This document shows, one piece after another, positions 39,148 through 47,114 of a stretch of DNA of 64,000 bases (position 1 is the first letter of the stretch; every line of letters starts with the position of its first letter). Source of the DNA: Butyricicoccus sp. OM04-18BH (GTDB taxonomy: Bacteria; Bacillota; Clostridia; Oscillospirales; Butyricicoccaceae). The stretch covers positions 124,001 to 188,000 of the forward strand of contig NZ_QULN01000001.1 of assembly GCF_003481705.1 (NCBI RefSeq). The letters are read 5' to 3'. The notes beneath the pieces are model-generated. The model was not told the DNA's origin. It searched no databases and worked only from the letters and a program-made list of their open reading frames with translations. The position numbers and the translations under genes were made by a program.

Positions 39148-39229
39148 TAAAATAAGAAATTTTAGCTTTTCATAAATCCACGAAAAAAGGCACGCCTTTG
39201 GCGTGCCTTTCGCGTCCCTCCGGGACGCC

Positions 39230-39470
39230 GCGCACACATTGTGTGCGCAATTTCCTGCCGTATTTTGACCTCGCCAAAACAGGCAGGACAGGCCTGCCGC
39301 AGCAGGCCGCGTAAAATTCTCCGTAAAAGTCGGGGCGTGTACCTGACTTTTACACCTCTGCCCGCGCCGGAGCGGCGCGGCCTCGTCCGCTGTGCGGACG
39401 AGAGGGGGTTATCGTCCCCGGTTTCGTAAGGAACCGGGGGCGTATCTACGGGGGACAGCGTCCCCCTTGG
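39230..39470. repeat. Hairpin-chain intergenic element, copy 3
   Basis: The same hairpin order as copies 1 and 2: GCGCACAC/GTGTGCGC, TCCTGCC/GGCAGGA enclosing TTTTG/CAAAA, GGCCTGC/GCAGGCC, GTAAAAGTC/GACTTTTAC, CGCGCCG/CGGCGCG, CTCGTCCGC/GCGGACGAG, CGTCCCCGG/CCGGGGGCG and GGGGGA/TCCCCC. A GGCACGCC/GGCGTGCC stem and GCGTCCC/GGGACGC precede it (39185-39229). It fills the gap between convergent genes; no gene is seen in it. Confidence 0.85.
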
Positions 39471-39479
39471 AAGCCTGCG

Positions 39480-40307
39480 TCATTCCATGACGCGGGCAAT
39501 ATGTATCGTCAGATACAGCAACTCGTTGTCCCCGGCGCGAAAGCCCTTTTCGGTCAGCACATAGCTGCATATTTTTTCGGCGCAGGCGAACGCGCAGGGA
39601 TACTTGAAGCGCACGACCTCGAGCAGATCGGTGTCCTCATCGCCGTATTTCTGGCTGCCGACGATGCGGCGCGCAAAGAATTTCAGATGCGTGATAAATC
39701 GGTAGTATTCGATGGTCGAGCTGTCCGGCTCGGCACCGTAGACCTCGCGCACGATGCGCAGCGCGGCCTGCATCAGGTAGGTCATGTCGTAGACCTCGCG
39801 GATCTCGCCGCCGATCTGCGCGTTGACAAAGTGCATGGCGATAAACCCGGCTTCGTCCTCGGTAAAAGCAACGCCGGTCTCCTCGAGCACGATCTCGTTC
39901 GCCTTGAGGCCGACCTGATATTCGTCCTTGTAGAACTGCTGAATGTCCCAGAGCAGCGGATTCTGGAGGCGGATTCCCTCCTTGTAGCGCGAGATCGCGC
40001 CCGAAATATGGTCGGGAAGGGTGACATAGATGCTGTCGGACAGCTCGCGGCCGAGCGACAGCTTCGCATGGTTGATGATGCGCTCGCTCATCATGAAATG
40101 CGGCAGAGGGATACTGGTGACAAGCTGTTGAAAGCGGCTCGAAAGCTGGTCGGAATGCAGGGAAAAACGTTTTTCGACCTTCGCCTGACAAACCTCGCCA
40201 CCCGGCCTGCACCCGAAGCCGAGTCCCCGTCCCATGAGCACAGTCTCCGCGCCGTTCTCATCAAGGGCAACGACGACATTGTTGTTCAATACTTTTTGTA
40301 TCTGCAT
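39480..40307 (-). CDS. licT: BglG/LicT-family transcription antiterminator
   Basis: The 275-residue protein has an N-terminal RNA-binding CAT domain (MQIQKVLNNNVVVALDENG) and two PTS regulation domains. The four regulatory histidines lie at 100, 159, 207 and 269, the positions known from Bacillus LicT, so control by PTS phosphorylation is expected. It should bind the RAT at 35620-35648 and switch on the amino-sugar PTS operon; no other RAT is visible here. Its ATG directly follows the cutC stop codon, so the two genes share a transcript. Confidence 0.93.
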   Translation of the reverse strand: MQIQKVLNNNVVVALDENGAETVLMGRGLGFGCRPGGEVCQAKVEKRFSLHSDQLSSRFQQLVTSIPLPHFMMSERIINHAKLSLGRELSDSIYVTLPDHISGAISRYKEGIRLQNPLLWDIQQFYKDEYQVGLKANEIVLEETGVAFTEDEAGFIAMHFVNAQIGGEIREVYDMTYLMQAALRIVREVYGAEPDSSTIEYYRFITHLKFFARRIVGSQKYGDEDTDLLEVVRFKYPCAFACAEKICSYVLTEKGFRAGDNELLYLTIHIARVME

Positions 40308-41078
40308 TCAGTTTTCCTTTCGTGCGGTGCAGACCGCATCCAGAGCCTCGCGTGCAGCGCGTACTGCGCCTTCGTCACACCGCCAGAGCTCAAATTCATT
40401 CAGTCCGGGAATACCCATCGGGACGTTTTCGCGACGGAACTCCATGCCGCTCGGCACGGCTGCCTTCGCCGACAGATGAAAAGCGTCGGCACCGGTCTGC
40501 GGTGCGAGCGCGCGGATCACGTCCGCGTTCACGCCGCCGCCGATCAGGATGCGCAGCCCTTCCCCGCTCTCCGAGACCAGCTCGCGCAGCAGCGGTGCGC
40601 CGTCTGCGCAGCGAGCCTGCTGCCCCGAGGTGAGGATTGTGTCCACGCCGAGCTTCTTTGCCGTGCGCAGCGCCTCGTGCGCGTCGCGGCAAACGTCAAA
40701 CGCGCGGTGGAGCGTGACCCCGCAGCCGTCGCCGCAGGCCATGAGCGCACTCATGCGCTCGGCATCGAGCGTACCGTCCGGATTCAGCATGCCGATGACG
40801 ATGCCGTCCGCACCCAGACCGGCAAAGCGCGATGCCTGACGGCAGAGCAATTCAAACTCGTCCTCATCATACAGAAAATCGCCTGCGCGCGGACGCAGCA
40901 GCACACGGACGGGAATATCGACCCGTTCGCGTACCATGCAGAACAGATCCTCGTCCGGCGAAAGTCCGCCGAGCGGCAGCGCGGAGCACAGTTCAATGCG
41001 GTCCGCCCCTCCCCTTGCTGCGTTTACCGCAGAGCCGACGCTGTCTGCGCAGACTTCGAGCAGTCCAGCCATGCGCAT
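40308..41078 (-). CDS. cutC: CutC family protein
   Basis: The 256-residue TIM-barrel protein has the CutC pattern: LLEVCADSVGSAVNAARGGADRIELCSAL at the start, PVRVLLRPRAGDF, GVTLHRAFD and ILIGGGVNADVI. Earlier work linked CutC to copper tolerance; its biochemical role is not settled. Three ATGs lie close together; I take the middle one for spacing to AAGGA. It leads the cutC-licT operon. Confidence 0.93.
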   Translation of the reverse strand: MRMAGLLEVCADSVGSAVNAARGGADRIELCSALPLGGLSPDEDLFCMVRERVDIPVRVLLRPRAGDFLYDEDEFELLCRQASRFAGLGADGIVIGMLNPDGTLDAERMSALMACGDGCGVTLHRAFDVCRDAHEALRTAKKLGVDTILTSGQQARCADGAPLLRELVSESGEGLRILIGGGVNADVIRALAPQTGADAFHLSAKAAVPSGMEFRRENVPMGIPGLNEFELWRCDEGAVRAAREALDAVCTARKEN

Positions 41079-41115
41079 CATCCCTTTCCTTCTCTTTTTC
41101 TTACATATTTGATTA

Positions 41116-41144
41116 AGTATAGCACTCCGCAGCGGTACGGTCAA
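41116..41144 (-). promoter_or_regulatory. Promoter of cutC-licT
   Basis: TTGACC-17 nt-TATACT on the minus strand, about 40 nt before cutC. Confidence 0.75.
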
Positions 41145-41185
41145 TGAATTTTTCTCTAAGAAAGCGGTAAATCTGTAAATTCTAC

Positions 41186-41213
41186 TTGCAACCTATCGGA
41201 AATTTGATACAAT
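41186..41213 (+). promoter_or_regulatory. Promoter of apt and the purine permease gene
   Basis: TTGCAA-16 nt-TACAAT, divergent from the cutC-licT promoter. Confidence 0.7.
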
Positions 41214-41215
41214 AG

Positions 41216-41290
41216 ATTTGTGCCGTCTGTCCCTGCAGGGACGGCGGAAAAAAGATCGGACGGGGGACGCTCCCCGGACCGGGGAGGAGA
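41216..41290 (+). promoter_or_regulatory. Structured apt leader with sequestered ribosome-binding site
   Basis: The leader holds GTCCCTGCAGGGAC and GCCGTC/GACGGC pairing followed by a GGAAAAAAG stretch, then CTCCCCGG/CCGGGGAG, whose right arm contains the GGGGAGG ribosome-binding site of apt. It could control translation. No known riboswitch class is recognised. Confidence 0.45.
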
Positions 41291-41301
41291 CATGAAAACC
41301 T

Positions 41302-41826
41302 ATGAGCAAGGTGGAGCAGTATATCACGAGCATCCCGGACTACCCGAAGGCCGGCATCATCTTCCGTGATATCACGAGCGTACTCAAGGACGCGGACGGA
41401 CTGCGGCTGGCGGTAGATGAGATGACGGCGAAGATCGGGGATACGGAATTCGATGCGATCGTCGGACTGGAGTCGAGGGGCTTCCTGTTCGGTATGCCGA
41501 TGGCATACAATCTGCACAAGGCCTTTATTCCGGTCCGCAAGAGCGGCAAGCTGCCGCGCGCGACCTCGCGCATCGCGTATGACCTCGAATACGGCTCTGC
41601 GGAGATCGAGGTGCACCGCGAGGACATCACGCCGGGTATGCGCGTTGTCATCGTAGACGACCTCATCGCAACGGGCGGTACGCTCGAGGCGGCGGTACAT
41701 CTGGTGGAGCAGCTGGGCGCGAAGGTCGTCAAGATCGTCTGCCTGCTCGAGCTGAAGGGTCTGCACGGCCGCGACCGCCTGACGTCCTGCCCGACCGAGG
41801 CCGTCGTATCCTACGAAGGGAAATAA
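41302..41826 (+). CDS. apt: Adenine phosphoribosyltransferase
   Basis: The 174-residue enzyme salvages adenine to AMP with PRPP. It has the family start YITSIPDYPKAGIIFRDIT, the SRGFLFG segment and the PRPP loop VVIVDDLIATGGTL. A purine permease gene follows 44 nt downstream, so uptake and salvage are linked. An alternative ATG 11 bases upstream, in another frame and closer to the GGAGG site, opens only a short frame. Confidence 0.95.
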   Translation: MSKVEQYITSIPDYPKAGIIFRDITSVLKDADGLRLAVDEMTAKIGDTEFDAIVGLESRGFLFGMPMAYNLHKAFIPVRKSGKLPRATSRIAYDLEYGSAEIEVHREDITPGMRVVIVDDLIATGGTLEAAVHLVEQLGAKVVKIVCLLELKGLHGRDRLTSCPTEAVVSYEGK

Positions 41827-41870
41827 ATCCGTAATCAAGGCGAAAGCCTAAAATTAAAGGGGGAAAAACG

Positions 41871-43232
41871 ATGTTTGAACGCATATTCAAGCTATCGGAA
41901 CACAAAACCACTGTAAAGACCGAAGTCATGGCCGGTATCACCACCTTCATGACCATGGCGTACATCCTCGCCGTCAACCCGAGCGTGCTCGGCTCGACCG
42001 GCATGGACACCACCGCGGTCCTGCTCGCAACGGCTCTGGCGTCCTGCCTCGGCACGCTGTGCATGGCGTTCATGGCGAACCTGCCGTTCGCACTGTCCGC
42101 CGGCATGGGCCTCAACGCCTTCATGGCCTACACCGTTGTCGCGGGCTACGGCTACTCGTGGCAGGTCGCGCTGCTCGCGGTATTCATCGAGGGCCTGATC
42201 TTTATCGTCCTGTCGCTGACCAATGTCCGCGAGGCGATCTTCAACGCCATCCCGCTGACGCTCAAGAAGGGCGTTTCGGTCGGCATCGGCCTGTTCATCG
42301 CGTTCATCGGCCTGCAGAACTCCGGCCTGTGCGTAGACTCCGCAACGCTGGTCGGCATCATCAGCTTCCCGGAGAACTTCCACACCGCAGGCATCTGCGC
42401 GCTGCTGACCCTCATCGGTCTGTTCTTCACCGCGGTATTCTACACCCGCAAGATGAAGGGCGCCATCCTGTACGGCATCCTGCTGACCTGGATCCTCGGC
42501 ATGCTCTGCCAGGTGACCGGCCTTTACGTTCCGACGCCGGACGCAGGCTTCTATTCCCTGTTCCCGAGCTGGGGCATGACCGACTTCTCCAGACTGGGCC
42601 TGACCTTCGGCCAGTGCTTCAACGTGGACTTCAGCGCGGTCGGCATCGTAAACTTCATCGTTGTCATCTTCTCGTTCCTGTTCGTTGATATTTTCGATAC
42701 GCTGGGTACGCTGATCGGTGTTGCCACCAAGGCGAAGATGCTCGACAAGGACGGCAAGCTGCCGGGCATCAAGCCGGCTCTGCTGGCGGACTCCATCGCG
42801 ACCTCCGCAGGCGCAATTCTGGGTACCTCGACCACCACGACCTTCGTTGAGTCCGCGTCCGGCGTTGCAGTCGGCGGCCGCACCGGTCTGACCGCGCTCG
42901 TTACCGGCATCCTGTTCCTCGTTTCCACGCTGTTCGCCCCGATCTTCACCGCGATCCCGTCCTTTGCGACGGCTCCGGCGCTGATCATGGTCGGCTTCCT
43001 GATGGTCGGCACGGTTACCGAGATCAACTTCGATCTGGATAACCTCACCGAGTCCATCCCGGCATACCTCGCCATCATCGCGATGCCGCTGTTCTACAGC
43101 ATCTCCGAGGGCATCTCTCTGGGCGTTATCTCCTATGTCCTGCTCAACCTCGCAACCGGCAAGGGCAAGAAGGTCGCTCCGCTGATGTACGTCCTGGCAG
43201 TGCTGTTCGTACTCAAGTATATCTTCCTGTAA
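41871..43232 (+). CDS. NCS2-family purine permease (AzgA/PbuG type)
   Basis: The 453-residue membrane protein has about 12-14 helices and the AzgA/PbuG features: TEVMAGITTFMTMAYILAVNPSVL at the start, GMGLNAFMAYTVV, SGLCVDS, and GTSTTTTFVESASGVAVGGRTGL in the second half. It should bring adenine, guanine or hypoxanthine into the cell by proton symport. AAAGGGGGAA precedes the ATG; apt lies upstream and a terminator downstream. Confidence 0.95.
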   Translation: MFERIFKLSEHKTTVKTEVMAGITTFMTMAYILAVNPSVLGSTGMDTTAVLLATALASCLGTLCMAFMANLPFALSAGMGLNAFMAYTVVAGYGYSWQVALLAVFIEGLIFIVLSLTNVREAIFNAIPLTLKKGVSVGIGLFIAFIGLQNSGLCVDSATLVGIISFPENFHTAGICALLTLIGLFFTAVFYTRKMKGAILYGILLTWILGMLCQVTGLYVPTPDAGFYSLFPSWGMTDFSRLGLTFGQCFNVDFSAVGIVNFIVVIFSFLFVDIFDTLGTLIGVATKAKMLDKDGKLPGIKPALLADSIATSAGAILGTSTTTTFVESASGVAVGGRTGLTALVTGILFLVSTLFAPIFTAIPSFATAPALIMVGFLMVGTVTEINFDLDNLTESIPAYLAIIAMPLFYSISEGISLGVISYVLLNLATGKGKKVAPLMYVLAVLFVLKYIFL

Positions 43233-43252
43233 TAACCATACAGAAAATAAGC

Positions 43253-43278
43253 AAAGGGGCCGCTCTGCGGCTCCTTTT
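43253..43278 (+). terminator. Terminator of the apt-permease operon
   Basis: AAGGGGCCGC/GCGGCTCCTT with a TCT loop, followed by TTTT, 20 nt after the permease stop codon. Confidence 0.75.
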
Positions 43279-43307
43279 ACTGTCGAAACGGCTTCGGTAA
43301 CGCGATG

Positions 43308-43421
43308 TTACCGGTCTGTTTCGGCATTCTTTTTATATTCCATTATATCTTCTACCCGGCAGTCGAGGATTTCGCAGAACATTTCAATGGTATGCGTGCT
43401 GACACTCTCGTTCCGCTTCAG
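43308..43421 (-). pseudogene. 3' fragment of an XRE-type (Cro/CI) regulator gene
   Basis: The minus strand codes [20 protein letters not shown] and CRVEDIMEYKKNAETDR before a TAA. The pattern (L..ne.vs..TIe..CeiLdC.vedImEy) is the C-terminal half of small HTH_26/YozG-type regulators. The N-terminal half, with the recognition helix, is absent: sequence similarity stops where the EF-G fragment begins. Confidence 0.7.
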
Positions 43422-43594
43422 CCGAGTGCCCGATGGCAGAGCTCGGTGATTACGCCATCAAGCTGCGCTCCATGACACAGGGCAGAGGCTCGTTCGTTTC
43501 CCAGTTCGAGCGCTACGATGAAGCACCGGTTCCGGTACAGGAAAAGGTCATCGCAGAGAACAAGGCCCGTATGGAGGCTCTGAACAAGGAGTAA
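43421..43594 (+). pseudogene. C-terminal fragment of a second EF-G-like gene
   Basis: The 57 codons encode [20 protein letters not shown] and on to [10 protein letters not shown] plus a stop, identical to the C-terminus of the EF-G-like protein at 36502-38586 except for four residues (K to Q, A to V, D to E twice). Most nucleotide differences are synonymous, so the fragment derives from a once functional paralogue or foreign allele, not from a fresh local duplication. Confidence 0.9.
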
Positions 43595-43612
43595 TCCTTA
43601 CATCTGAATAGA

Positions 43613-43644
43613 AAAACCGGCTGCGGGAGCAGCCGGTTTTTTTG
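43613..43644 (+). terminator. Terminator after the EF-G fragment
   Basis: AACCGGCTGC/GCAGCCGGTT with GGGA loop and seven T. It probably belonged to the lost EF-G-like gene and now also faces the minus-strand gene that ends at 43645. Confidence 0.8.
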
Positions 43645-44211
43645 TTATGTGCTTGATTCACTCGTGTCCGTTGTCTGCTGGATTTTTTTGAGTGAAGTGA
43701 TACGCGAGAGTTCAATGTACCAGTTTCCACCGCCGATATTTTCAATCGTTCCGGTGACTCGGATAACATCGCCTTTCCTAAGGCTGCTCAATGCATTATA
43801 GTCCCAGTGGGTGAGTGTGTAATCTGAATAACTGAAGCGGATAAGACTGATATAATCCTCAATGGCCCAGTCGCTGATAGAGGTAACTTCCATCGTAACG
43901 GTTGCAGTCTGTCCTGCATAGGTGTTTTTTGCGGCGACCGGGCTTTCATCGTAAAGTGCATTTATGTCCCTTGCGCTTATCTGTGTGCCGTCCGCCAGCG
44001 TGAAAATACCGTAGCCGTTCTGTTCATGCAGGCGTTCATTTCGCGCAGCATTGAATGAGCGGACAGCATTCAAAGCAACAATAATAACCAGCAGGATAAA
44101 CCATATTCTCCGATAGAAAGGTTTGCGGCGAGGCTGTCCGCATTGCGGGCAGATTTTTGCACCGTTGGACAACTCTGTGCCGCATACTTTGCAGTGTGTC
44201 AGTTTGGCCAT
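43645..44211 (-). CDS. Zinc-ribbon membrane protein with tRNA_anti-like (OB) domain
   Basis: The 188-residue protein has an N-terminal zinc ribbon (CKVCG...CPQCG at about 7-25), a membrane helix (WFILLVIIVALNAVRSF) and an extracellular part with the OB-fold-like pattern AGQTATVTMEVTSI...LRKGDVIRVTGTIENIGGGNWYIEL seen in tRNA_anti-like domains of phage and plasmid proteins. Function unknown. The ATG is chosen for its AGAGGTG site. It is transcribed away from the small regulator at 44359. Confidence 0.75.
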   Translation of the reverse strand: MAKLTHCKVCGTELSNGAKICPQCGQPRRKPFYRRIWFILLVIIVALNAVRSFNAARNERLHEQNGYGIFTLADGTQISARDINALYDESPVAAKNTYAGQTATVTMEVTSISDWAIEDYISLIRFSYSDYTLTHWDYNALSSLRKGDVIRVTGTIENIGGGNWYIELSRITSLKKIQQTTDTSESST

Positions 44212-44232
44212 AAAATCACCTCTTTGTTTTTC

Positions 44233-44273
44233 GACAATACCTAATAAGAAAAACTGCGGTATTGTCTTAAAGA
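44233..44273. repeat. Possible member of the palindrome family in a divergent promoter region
   Basis: The minus strand reads TAAGACAATACCGCAG and the other end GGTATTGTCG, giving a hairpin close to the ends of the elements at 267 and 16979 (TAAGGCAATACC). It sits between two divergent genes. Confidence 0.45.
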
Positions 44274-44358
44274 AAATATAACACATATGTGTTCGAGTGT
44301 CAACAAATGTATTCAAAGGCGGAGAAAAGATATACTACACTCAAACTGGGGTGTAGCT

Positions 44359-44604
44359 ATGAGCCAAAACCAATTAGATTCGCGGCTGGTAGGCAGGGTG
44401 CTCGCACGACTGCGCGCGGAAAAAGGAATCACACAGGAGGTGCTGAGCGGTTTGTCTGACATCGGCAGAACACATCTGAGTGCCCTTGAGCGTGGTGAGC
44501 GCAAGCCGACACTGGAAACTCTGTATCGCATCAGCAATGCGCTGGATATGCCCATGAGCGTGATTGTTGCAGAAATCGAAAAGGAAATTCGTGAAAATTC
44601 GTAA
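44359..44604 (+). CDS. Small XRE-family transcription regulator
   Basis: The 81-residue protein is a single Cro/CI helix-turn-helix: LVGRVLARLRAEKGITQEVLSGLSDIGRTHLSALERGERKPTLETLYRISNALDM. The recognition helix is DIGRTHLSALERG. It is divergent from the zinc-ribbon gene and may control it. GGGGTG stands five bases before the ATG; upstream in-frame codons lack a ribosome-binding site. Confidence 0.85.
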   Translation: MSQNQLDSRLVGRVLARLRAEKGITQEVLSGLSDIGRTHLSALERGERKPTLETLYRISNALDMPMSVIVAEIEKEIRENS

Positions 44605-44619
44605 AAATACGGTTGAAGC

Positions 44620-45037
44620 AACTGCCGGTTTACGCAAAACCCGTGCAATCTGCCGTGATAACGCCGCGACTATGCGTAAAACGCGAGTCGATACCGTTCC
44701 TTTATGCGAGTTACTTACGAAGTAGGGCCGTAAGGCCCGTTCGCGAGGCTGCTGAGGGAAAGGCAGGAGTTCAAAGAGGGAGATGCACTCATTTAATCCG
44801 CGCACGGCGCGGGTTAGATGTTTAGCAGTCTACGGGCAAAACCGTAGGTTGTCTATCCTCTTAGGCGCCCGCGCCGCGTAGGCGGCACCCGTTCCCGCCG
44901 TCCGCAGGCGGCGAAACTCCCCAGCCCGGAAACGGCGTATCGCTCACGCAACTCGTCTGCACCAGAGAAGGATTTCCGAGAAGTAGAAAATCAAAATTTT
45001 CTACGTCAAAAACGGTGGTTTTTGAACCGTGTTTTTT
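44620..45037 (+). ncRNA. Candidate structured non-coding RNA of unknown class
   Basis: No protein frame is convincing here. Stems seen on the plus strand: CGACT/AGTCG with GCGT/ACGC inside (about 44666-44690), GGGCC-GTAA-GGCCC (44725-44738), a three-way junction closed by AAGAGGG/TCCTCTT (44774-44862) that contains a 14-bp stem with two U-G pairs (44790-44820) and CTACGG/CCGTAG (44830-44847), and GCCGC/GCGGC and CGCCG/CGGCG stems (44873-44913). The wobble pairs fit plus-strand RNA only. A hairpin with TTTTTT ends it. Confidence 0.5.
45010..45037 (+). terminator. Terminator at the end of the structured stretch
   Basis: ACGGT/ACCGT closes a short stem followed by GTTTTTT; the stem is weak, but placement before the next promoter fits. 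Confidence 0.5.
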
Positions 45038-45062
45038 GTACGCCGAGTCTAACTCGACCACT

Positions 45063-45090
45063 GGACGGATGCACAAAAATATGCTACAAT
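45063..45090 (+). promoter_or_regulatory. Probable promoter of the flavodiiron gene
   Basis: TACAAT at 45085-45090 lies 17 nt after a poor -35 box (TGGACG), about 33 nt before the start codon. Confidence 0.5.
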
Positions 45091-45123
45091 TTCGTTAGTA
45101 AAAAAACACGGAGGTGTCGTGCG

Positions 45124-46329
45124 ATGCACAGTACCAGAAAGATCAAGGAAGATCTCATTTATGTTGGCGGCAGCGACCGCCGCCTGAGCCGATTTGAAAA
45201 CCTTTTCCCTATTCCGCGCGGTGTGTCCTACAACAGCTATGTCCTGCTCGATGACAAGACCGTGCTGATGGATACGGCGGACGAGTCCATCAGCCGCCAG
45301 TATATCGAAAACGTTGTCCACGCGCTGGACGGCCGCTCGCTCGATTACATGATCGTGCAGCATATGGAGCCGGACCACTGCGCGATGATCGACGCGATCA
45401 TGAGCCGCTACCCGGAGGCCAAGCTGGTCTGCACCGCAAAGGCGGCGCAGATGTTCGCGCAGTTCTACGACCTCGATGTTTCCGACCGCACGCTCGTCGT
45501 CAAGGAAGGCGACAAGCTCTCCACCGGCGAGCATACCCTGCATTTCGTTCTCGCGCCGATGGTACACTGGCCGGAAGTCATGGTCACCTACGACGAAAAA
45601 GACAAGATCCTGTTCTCTGCGGACGCATTCGGCACGTTCGGTGCGCTGGCAGGCAATATTTTCGATGACGAGATCACGTTCGACGACGTCTGGATGAACG
45701 ACGCACGCCGCTATTACACCAACATCGTCGGCAAGTACGGCGTTCAGGTGCAAGCTGTCCTCAAGAAGGCCGCGGCGCTCGATATTCAGATGATCTGCCC
45801 GCTGCACGGCCCGATCTGGCGCGAAAACCTCGGCACGCTGCTCGAGAAGTACCAGAAATGGAGCACCTACGAGCCGGAGGACAAAACCGTCATGATTGCC
45901 TATGCGACCATGTACGGCAATACCGAGAACGCGGTGAACGTTCTGGCGAACATGCTCGCGGACAAGGGCGTCAAGAACATCGCGATGTACGACGTTTCCG
46001 AGACCGACGTCTCCGAGCTTGTTGCGGAGAGCTTCCGGTGCAGCCATATCGTGCTCGCAGCGCCGACCTACAACGGCGGCGTTCAGCCGAAAATGGAGGC
46101 ATATCTGTCCGACATCAAGGCGCTCGCTCTCCAGAACCGCACCGTCGCCATCATCGACAACGGCACTTGGGCGCCGACGGCGGGCAAGCAGATGCGTGCC
46201 GTCATCGACACCATGAAGAACATGACCGTGCTCGAAAACCCGATCACCCTCAAGTCGGCCCTCGCAAAGAACCAGCTTGCATCGCTCGATGCACTGGCAG
46301 AAGAGCTGGCCTCTCAGGTCAACGCGTAA
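45124..46329 (+). CDS. FprA-type flavodiiron protein
   Basis: The 401-residue cytoplasmic enzyme reduces oxygen (or nitric oxide) in anaerobes. The N-terminal metallo-beta-lactamase-like domain has the diiron ligands H80, E82, D84 and H85 (HMEPDH), H in PMVHWPEVM, D in FSADAFG and H in CPLHGPIW. From about residue 255 a flavodoxin domain binds FMN (IAYATMYGNTENAV, APTYNGGVQPKM, DNGTWAPTAGKQM). No rubredoxin domain is attached. GGAGGTG precedes the ATG. It is monocistronic with a terminator. Confidence 0.95.
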   Translation: MHSTRKIKEDLIYVGGSDRRLSRFENLFPIPRGVSYNSYVLLDDKTVLMDTADESISRQYIENVVHALDGRSLDYMIVQHMEPDHCAMIDAIMSRYPEAKLVCTAKAAQMFAQFYDLDVSDRTLVVKEGDKLSTGEHTLHFVLAPMVHWPEVMVTYDEKDKILFSADAFGTFGALAGNIFDDEITFDDVWMNDARRYYTNIVGKYGVQVQAVLKKAAALDIQMICPLHGPIWRENLGTLLEKYQKWSTYEPEDKTVMIAYATMYGNTENAVNVLANMLADKGVKNIAMYDVSETDVSELVAESFRCSHIVLAAPTYNGGVQPKMEAYLSDIKALALQNRTVAIIDNGTWAPTAGKQMRAVIDTMKNMTVLENPITLKSALAKNQLASLDALAEELASQVNA

Positions 46330-46344
46330 TACGGTTTTTCGACA

Positions 46345-46380
46345 GGTAAAGCTCCCCCGGAAACGGCGGGAGCTTTTGTT
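46345..46380 (+). terminator. Terminator of the flavodiiron gene
   Basis: AAGCTCCC/GGGAGCTT stem with inner CCG/CGG and a following TTTT. Confidence 0.8.
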
Positions 46381-46432
46381 CTGCCCGCCGCCTCCCCCGC
46401 ATAAGATAGACCAAAAGCAGGAGGGACGTTCC

Positions 46433-46933
46433 ATGATCGTAATTGCAGCAAAGGTTTCGGTAAGAAAAATCCTGGCGTGCGTGCTGGCAGCCGGCACGGT
46501 GCTGACAGGGGCGGCTGTGCTCCTGCCGGCGGACGCGCAGCCGGCGGCGGCAGCTTCGGAGAATATGCGCCTGGACGTCAAACTGCGCACGAATGAGCAG
46601 CGCGTTGCCCTCCTGCGCGACTGCGGCTGGGAGGTCATCGAGGAGCCGCGCGGAGAACGGGAGGTGCAGATCCCGGAGGAATTTGACGAGGTGTACGACA
46701 GCTACAATCAAATCCAGCAGGCGCAGGGACTCGACCTCGCGCCCTACAAGGGCAAACGCGCGACGCTCTACACCTACGAGATCACAAACCACCCGAGCGG
46801 CGAGCAAGGCGTTACCGCAAATCTGCTCGTCCGGCGCGGGAAACTTATCGCGGCCGATGTATCCTCGCCGCAGGCAGACGGCTTCGTGCACGGTCTGCGC
46901 GAGCATCCGTCCGAACCGCAGGATACCCCCTGA
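46433..46933 (+). CDS. DUF4830 secreted protein
   Basis: The 166-residue protein has a signal peptide (VRKILACVLAAGTVLTGAAVLLPADAQ region) and a DUF4830 domain: RTNEQRVALLRDCGWEVIEEPREVQIPEEFDEVYDSYNQIQQAQGLDLAPYKGKRATLYTYEI type layout and NLLVRRGKLIAADVSSP near the end. Function is unknown for the family. GAGGGA stands before the ATG. It is flanked by the flavodiiron terminator and the rsuA-like promoter, so it is transcribed alone. Confidence 0.8.
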   Translation: MIVIAAKVSVRKILACVLAAGTVLTGAAVLLPADAQPAAAASENMRLDVKLRTNEQRVALLRDCGWEVIEEPRGEREVQIPEEFDEVYDSYNQIQQAQGLDLAPYKGKRATLYTYEITNHPSGEQGVTANLLVRRGKLIAADVSSPQADGFVHGLREHPSEPQDTP

Positions 46934-47053
46934 CAGGCCGCCGACAAAATGCACAACTACCGGAAATCTGTGCAATTCAACGAAAACGTGTTCGACATAT
47001 TAGCGTATGTATAGAACATTTTCGGGGGATTGCACTTTTTTTATATTTCCCTA

Positions 47054-47082
47054 TTGTGCAAAATGCAAAAAAGCGTTATACT
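47054..47082 (+). promoter_or_regulatory. Promoter of the pseudouridine synthase gene
   Basis: TTGTGC-17 nt-TATACT, 32 nt before the start codon. Confidence 0.7.
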
Positions 47083-47114
47083 ATATTCAGTATTCGATTG
47101 GCGGGGGAGACAAA

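Noticed and set aside
41291..41301. ATG at 41292 as apt start
   Set aside because: Although close to GGAGG, it is out of frame with apt and its frame ends after a few dozen codons without similarity.
44620..45037. Considered as tmRNA, RNase P RNA, 6S RNA or SRP RNA
   Set aside because: None of their conserved words that I know (tag frame, GAGGAAAGUC, SRP tetraloop region) is present on either strand.
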